Positions 59,432 through 64,000 of a stretch of 64,000 nucleotides of DNA are shown here, one piece after another (the first letter of the stretch is position 1; every line of letters starts with the position of its first letter). This DNA comes from JAOPZW01 sp963835295. Lineage in GTDB: Bacteria > Actinomycetota > Thermoleophilia > Solirubrobacterales > Solirubrobacteraceae. The stretch spans positions 1,116,001 through 1,180,000 of the forward strand of contig CAWIEX010000014.1 of the NCBI GenBank assembly GCA_963835295.1, in the 5' to 3' direction. Made by a program: the position numbers and the translations under genes. The notes below the pieces were generated by a model. That model did not search any database and was not told where the DNA came from. It was given only the letters and a program-made list of their open reading frames with translations.

Positions 59432-61144
59432 CTACGTCTCGGTGTCTTCGCGGTCCTTGGGGTGCTCGCGCGCGGCGGCGCCGCCGCGATCGAGCCCCAG
59501 GACGCTGAGCACCGGGCCGAGCGCGACCTGGCCGAGCCCACAGATCGACGTCAGCCGCAGCGTCTCCTCGAGCTGCGTGATCTCGTCGGGCACGTCGTCG
59601 ACGCCCTTGCCCTGCTCAACGAGGTCGCTGAGCATCGCGTGGGCCTTATGCGAGCCGACGCGGCAGGGCACGCACTTGCCGCACGACTCGTTGCGGAAGA
59701 AGCGCAGCACGTTGGTCCCGGCGGCGAGCAGGTTCGTGCCCTCGGCCATGACGATGACCGCCCCCGAGCCCAGCATCGAGCCCGCCTCCTGCAGCGGCTT
59801 CCAGTCCAACGGCACGTCGAGGTGCTCGGGGCCCAGGAAGTTCGAGGAGGCGCCGCCCGGCTGGATGGCGCCGACCTCGCGCCCCTCGGTGACGCCGCCG
59901 GCGAGCTCGATGAGGTCGCGCGTCGTCGAGCCGGCGCGCACGCAGTAGACGTCGGGCCGCTCCACGTGCCCGGAGATCGCGAAGAACTTAAGGCCCTCCG
60001 CACCGTTGACCCCCTGCTCCTTCCACCAGTCCGCGCCGCGCTCGAGGATGATCGGCACGTCGGCGAACGTCTCCACCGAGTTCATCAGCGTCGGCTTGCC
60101 CCACAGCCCGTAGAGCCCGGGGAACGGAGGCTTGTTGCGCGGCTCGCCGCGGTGGCCCTCCATGCACTCCAGCAGGGCGGACTCCTCGCCGAGGATGTAG
60201 CCGCCGGGCGAGGTGAAGATCTCGAGCTGCAGGCGACGGCCGCTGCCGAGCGCGTCGTCGCCGAGGATCCCCTCCTCGCGCAGGCTTTCGATCTCGGCGT
60301 GCAGGACCTCCTCCTCGGGGCCGTACTCGTGGCGGATGAAGACCCAGCCCTCCTGCGAGCCGGTCACGAGCATCCCGAGCAGCATCCCCTCCAGCACGAG
60401 ATGGGGCTGCTCGGCCAGGATCAGACGGTCCTTGAACGTCCCGGGCTCGGACTCGTCGGCGTTGCAGATCGTGTACTTCGGCTGTGCCTCCTGGCCGGCG
60501 ACGATCTCCCACTTCTGGCCCGTCGGGAAGCCGGCGCCGCCCATGCCCCGCAGGCCCGACTCCTTCAGGGTGGCGACGATCGACTCGGGGCGCAGCTCGC
60601 CGCTCAGCGCACGCCGCAGGAGCTGGTAGCGCTCGCCGGGCTCGTAGGGGTCGTTCGGCCAGCGCTTCTCGTCGCGGCGCGGCGCCTCGGGCTCCTCGTG
60701 CCCGCCGGCGCGGGCGGCGGCGATGGCGGCGTCGGCCCGCGCGAGGGGCAGCGGGCGCTCGTCGACAGCCGCGGCCGGCGCGAGTTCGCAGCGCCCGAGG
60801 CAGGAGACCTCGACGACCTCGATCTCGACGTCGTCGCCGTACTTGGCCTTCGTCTCGGCGATCCGCTCGTCGGAGCCGTGCAGCCAGCAGGTGAGGTCGT
60901 GGCAGACCGCGAGTTGCACGGCCTTCGGCGGCGACGTGCGGAAGTGCGGGTAGAACGAGATCAGGCCCTCGACCTCGTACAGCGGCCGGCGCACGTCGCG
61001 GGCCAGCGTCACGAGCTCCTCGCGCGGCAGCCACCCGCAGCGGCGCTGGATGGCGGTCAGCGCCGGGATGAGGCTCGGACCGGGGAACTTGCCGGCCCGC
61101 GCCTCGGTGCCGGGATAGCGCGGCTGTACGCGCAGGCCGGTCAT
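59432..61144 (-). CDS. fdhB: Formate dehydrogenase NADH-diaphorase subunit, NuoE-NuoF fusion
   Basis: 570 aa. NuoE part (about 1-150) with 2Fe-2S ligands C-x4-C in VCHDLTCW and C-x3-C in SCLGRCEL. NuoF part (about 180-560) with RGMGGAGFPTG (FMN), NADESEPGT, SPGGYILGEESALLE and 4Fe-4S ligands ESCGKCVPCR plus SICGLG. It passes electrons between the catalytic subunit and NAD+. It overlaps the catalytic gene (ATGA). Unlike the NuoF-like protein at 50633, all FMN/NADH motifs are intact here. Confidence 0.92.
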   Translation of the reverse strand: MTGLRVQPRYPGTEARAGKFPGPSLIPALTAIQRRCGWLPREELVTLARDVRRPLYEVEGLISFYPHFRTSPPKAVQLAVCHDLTCWLHGSDERIAETKAKYGDDVEIEVVEVSCLGRCELAPAAAVDERPLPLARADAAIAAARAGGHEEPEAPRRDEKRWPNDPYEPGERYQLLRRALSGELRPESIVATLKESGLRGMGGAGFPTGQKWEIVAGQEAQPKYTICNADESEPGTFKDRLILAEQPHLVLEGMLLGMLVTGSQEGWVFIRHEYGPEEEVLHAEIESLREEGILGDDALGSGRRLQLEIFTSPGGYILGEESALLECMEGHRGEPRNKPPFPGLYGLWGKPTLMNSVETFADVPIILERGADWWKEQGVNGAEGLKFFAISGHVERPDVYCVRAGSTTRDLIELAGGVTEGREVGAIQPGGASSNFLGPEHLDVPLDWKPLQEAGSMLGSGAVIVMAEGTNLLAAGTNVLRFFRNESCGKCVPCRVGSHKAHAMLSDLVEQGKGVDDVPDEITQLEETLRLTSICGLGQVALGPVLSVLGLDRGGAAAREHPKDREDTET

Positions 61145-64000
61145 GCCCCCTCGCGGGCGCCGCGCGACTCGTGCAGCGTGGTGGCGCCCGAACGCTCGAT
61201 CCGCACCGCGCAGAACTTGAACTCGGGGATCTTGCCGAAGGGGTCGATCTCGTCGATCGTCAGGAGGTTGGCCGCTGCCTCGCGGAAGTGGAAGGGCACG
61301 AAGCACGTCCCCGGCGTGTCGCGGTGCGACAGCCGGGCGCGCAGCTCGATCGTCCCGCGGCGCGAGGTGAGGCGGACGAAGTCGCCGTCGGCGATCCCCA
61401 TCGCCTTGGCGTCCCCGGGGTTCAGGAAGGCGTGCGGCTCGGGCTGGATCGCGTCCAGGGCGAACGAGCGGCGCGTCATCGAGCCCGTGTGCCAGTGCTC
61501 GAGCAGCCGGCCCGTGTTGAGGATGAACGGGTACTCCTCGGACGGCAGCTCCTTGGCCGGCAGCCACTCGGCGGGCACCAGGTGCGCGAGCCCGTCCTGG
61601 GTGCCGAAGCGCTCGTCGAAGAGCACGATCGTGCCGTCGCTGTTGAGCGGGTCGGGGTTGGGATAGAGCTTGCCCGTCGAGCCGAGGTTGTCGTAGCTCA
61701 GGCCGGCGTAGTTGGGCATGACCGACACGAGCTCGTCGAAGATCTCCGACGGGTGCGAGTAGTCCATCGGCAGGCCGATCCGGTTGGAGATGTCCTGGAT
61801 GATCTGCCAGTCGGGGCGGGCCTGGCCGGGCGGGTCGAGCACCTTGCGCCCGATCTGCACGCGGCGGTCGGTGTTGGTGTACGTCCCGTCCTTCTCGACG
61901 AAGGTCGTGGCGGGCAGGATGACGTCGGCGAACTCGGCCGTCTCGGTCAGGAAGATGTCCTGCACCACGAGGAAGTCGAGGGTGCTGAGGGCCTTGCGGA
62001 CCTTGTTGATGTTCGGGTCCGAGAGGAACGGGTTCTCGCCCATCATGTACATCCCGCGCACGCCGCCCTGCAGCGCGGAGGCGACGATCTCGGTGACCGT
62101 CAGGCCTCGCTCGGGGTCGAGCTCGCGGCCCCAGGTCTCCTCGAAGCGCTCCCGCACGCCCTCGGCGTCCACCGGCTGGTAGTCGGGATAGAACATCGGG
62201 ATCAGGCCCGCGTCGGAGGCGCCCTGCACGTTGTTCTGGCCGCGCAGCGGGTGCAGGCCGGTGCCGCGCTTGCCGACGTGGCCGGTGATGGCGCACATCG
62301 CGATGAGACAGCGGGCGTTGTCGGTGCCCGTCGTGTGCTGCGAGATGCCCATGCCCCAGTAGATGACGCCGGCGCCGGCCTCGCCCCACAGGCGGGCGAC
62401 GAGGCGAATGGTGTCCGCGTCGATCCCCGTGATCTGCTCGGCCCGCTCGGGCGTGTAGTCCTCGAGCAGCTTGGCCAGGGCCTCGTAGTTCGAGGTGCGC
62501 TCGGCGATGAACTCCTTGTCGACGAGGCCGAGGTTGATGACCTCGTGCATCACGCCGTTGTAGAAGGCGACGTCGGTGCCCGGCTTGATCTGGCAGTAGA
62601 CGTCGGCATGGTCGGCGATGCGCTCACGGCGCGGGTCGACGACGATGAGCTTCGTCCCGCGCCGGCGCGCCTGCTTGAAGAACGACGAGGCCACCGGGTG
62701 GTTGGCGGTCGTGTTCGTCCCGGCGAGGATCGCCACGTCGGCGTTGACCACGTCGCCGTAGGTCGTCGAGACGGCGCCGGACCCGACGCCCTCGAACAGC
62801 GCCGCGACGCTCGAGGCGTGGCACAGCCGCGTGCAGTGGTCGATGTTGTTCGTGTGGAAGCCGGCGCGAATGAGCTTCTGGAAGAGATAGGCCTCCTCGT
62901 TGGAGCACTTGGCCGACCCGAAGCCCGCGATGGCGGCGGGGCCGCCCTCGGCGTGGATCTCCTTCAGCCGCGTGGCCGCCAGGTCGAGCGCCTCCTCCCA
63001 CGAGGCCTCGCGGAAGTGCGGCATGACCTCGTCGTAGTCGACGAGGCCGCCGGGCTTCTTGCGCCGGCCCTCGTCGCCGCGCACCTCCGAGCTCAGCGGG
63101 CCCTTCGGGTAGCTCGACTCGCGGCGGACGAGCGGCGTGGTCAGGCGCTGCTTGGAGAACGAGTAGTCCCAGCCGTAGCGGCCCTTGACGCACAGGCGGC
63201 TCTGCGAGCCGGGCTGGGGGCGCCCCTCTGCGTAGGCGATCGCCTTGCGCTCGTCGTCGACGTTGAAGGTCAGCGCGCAGCCGACGCCGCAGTACGGGCA
63301 GACCGACTCGACCTGACGCAGCTCCTCGCGCGGGCGGATGGGCACGCCGTTGATCGGCTTGTTGGTGAGCGCGCCCGTCGGGCAGGCGGCCACGCACTCG
63401 CCGCAGGTCACGCACGACGACTCGCCCATCGGGTCGTCGAGGTCGAAGGCGATCCGGGTCGTGTAGCCCTTGCCCGAGCGCCCGATGACGTCGTTGCCCT
63501 GGATGTCGTCGCAGGCGCGCACGCAGCGGTCGCAGAGGATGCAGGCGTCGTGGTTGACCGCGATCACGGGGTTCGAGTGGTCCTCGCCACGCCCCTGCCC
63601 GCGCGCGATCGTCGCCGCGTCCTGCTTGACGCCATAGCGGCGCACGAGCACCAGCAGCTCGTTGTCGGCGGTCGTCAGCTCCTTGGGGTCCTCCTCGACC
63701 GGCGGCTGGTCGACGAGCAGCAGCTCGGTGAGCTGGGCGCGGTTGCGCTCGAGCTCGGGCGTGTCGGTCTTGACCTCCATCCCCTCCTCGCAGGGACGGA
63801 CGCAGGACGCCGCGTAGACGCGCGCGCCGACGTCGACCACGCACACGCGACAGACGCCGACCGGGTCGTAGCGCTCGTCGTGGCACAGGACGGGGATCTC
63901 GATCCCGGCGTCCTTCGCGGCCTGCCAGATCGTCGTGCCCTCCGGCACGGTGAGCGCGCGGCCGTCGATCGTCAGGCTGACCGTGCGGACCTCGGTGGGG
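61141..64000 (-). CDS. fdhA: Formate dehydrogenase catalytic subunit, 5' end outside window
   Basis: Over 950 aa. The frame is open to the window edge, so the start lies upstream. An N-terminal 2Fe-2S domain (CHDERYDPVGVCRVC, then AASC) and two 4Fe-4S motifs (CILCDRCVRAC and CVTCGECVAAC) lead to the CPYCGVGC cluster of the molybdopterin domain. The metal ligand is Cys in DHCTRLCHAS, not selenocysteine. The end carries the dinucleotide-binding domain. It oxidises formate, or reduces CO2, with Mo or W bis-MGD. The tungstate transporter in the same window favours W, by inference. Confidence 0.92.
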   Translation of the reverse strand, partial: PTEVRTVSLTIDGRALTVPEGTTIWQAAKDAGIEIPVLCHDERYDPVGVCRVCVVDVGARVYAASCVRPCEEGMEVKTDTPELERNRAQLTELLLVDQPPVEEDPKELTTADNELLVLVRRYGVKQDAATIARGQGRGEDHSNPVIAVNHDACILCDRCVRACDDIQGNDVIGRSGKGYTTRIAFDLDDPMGESSCVTCGECVAACPTGALTNKPINGVPIRPREELRQVESVCPYCGVGCALTFNVDDERKAIAYAEGRPQPGSQSRLCVKGRYGWDYSFSKQRLTTPLVRRESSYPKGPLSSEVRGDEGRRKKPGGLVDYDEVMPHFREASWEEALDLAATRLKEIHAEGGPAAIAGFGSAKCSNEEAYLFQKLIRAGFHTNNIDHCTRLCHASSVAALFEGVGSGAVSTTYGDVVNADVAILAGTNTTANHPVASSFFKQARRRGTKLIVVDPRRERIADHADVYCQIKPGTDVAFYNGVMHEVINLGLVDKEFIAERTSNYEALAKLLEDYTPERAEQITGIDADTIRLVARLWGEAGAGVIYWGMGISQHTTGTDNARCLIAMCAITGHVGKRGTGLHPLRGQNNVQGASDAGLIPMFYPDYQPVDAEGVRERFEETWGRELDPERGLTVTEIVASALQGGVRGMYMMGENPFLSDPNINKVRKALSTLDFLVVQDIFLTETAEFADVILPATTFVEKDGTYTNTDRRVQIGRKVLDPPGQARPDWQIIQDISNRIGLPMDYSHPSEIFDELVSVMPNYAGLSYDNLGSTGKLYPNPDPLNSDGTIVLFDERFGTQDGLAHLVPAEWLPAKELPSEEYPFILNTGRLLEHWHTGSMTRRSFALDAIQPEPHAFLNPGDAKAMGIADGDFVRLTSRRGTIELRARLSHRDTPGTCFVPFHFREAAANLLTIDEIDPFGKIPEFKFCAVRIERSGATTLHESRGAREGA

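Noticed and set aside
61141..64000. Selenocysteine in formate dehydrogenase
   Set aside because: The metal-ligand position is a Cys codon (RLCHAS) and no in-frame TGA occurs in the catalytic region.

Overview
The window is GC-rich (roughly 70% by eye), densely packed chromosomal DNA with many 1-4 nt start/stop overlaps, GTG starts and apparent leaderless starts. The protein families (DUF1269, DUF6325, DUF7144 and DUF5996-like proteins, SHOCT proteins, LuxR-type regulators, a tungstate transporter beside MoeA fusions) suggest a soil actinobacterium, most likely Solirubrobacterales/Thermoleophilia. That placement is inferred from gene content. I see no IS element, prophage, CRISPR array, tRNA or rRNA.

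Region 1 (1-17.4 kb) is a stress/envelope gene block: a NarL-type regulator, cation:proton antiporter, YihY and AI-2E family membrane proteins, sulfatase, CYTH protein, DUF4239, DUF1269, HdeD, K+ channel, UlaG-like hydrolase, DUF6325, SHOCT proteins, methyltransferase and an MFS exporter. What ties it together is a repeated promoter element, TCACCC-N5-GGGTGA-N7-TCACCC, found in front of most of its transcription units and nowhere obvious in the remaining 47 kb. In three cases the ATG lies exactly 23 nt after the third box with a -10-like hexamer between, so these transcripts are probably leaderless. The regulator at 116-796 carries the element in its own promoter and is the natural candidate to bind it.

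Region 2 (17.4-37.4 kb) holds gene remnants (CYTH, GAP-family and DUF7144 fragments), an RDD protein with a repeat-rich partner, a P-type ATPase/MFS pair, PPK2, two response regulators with one histidine kinase, three DUF7144 membrane paralogues interleaved with a class II amidotransferase and a GCS2-type ligase, a large MalT-like LuxR regulator, and a MarR/EmrB efflux pair.

Region 3 (37.4-41 kb) and region 5 (56-64 kb) belong together functionally. A GntR-type regulator fused to a PBP-like domain precedes tungstate uptake genes tupA-tupB-tupC. At the far end a formate dehydrogenase catalytic subunit (cut by the window edge), a NuoE-NuoF fusion and two MoeA proteins form one operon. One MoeA carries the same PBP-like domain as the regulator. 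The likely logic is tungstate (or molybdate) uptake, cofactor insertion, and NAD-linked formate oxidation.

Region 4 (41-56 kb) contains a cupredoxin/membrane protein pair, a FUSC protein, an OmpR-type two-component system and a tight operon encoding ApbE, a ferric-reductase-like heme membrane protein, a NuoF-like protein, a CxxHxxC ferredoxin and a b-type-cytochrome-like membrane protein. This looks like a membrane electron-transfer module. A shared TGAGAG-N2-YTCTCA inverted repeat lies about 46 nt before this operon and before the membrane gene next to the kinase. SRPBCC, DUF5996 and haloalkane-dehalogenase-like genes follow.
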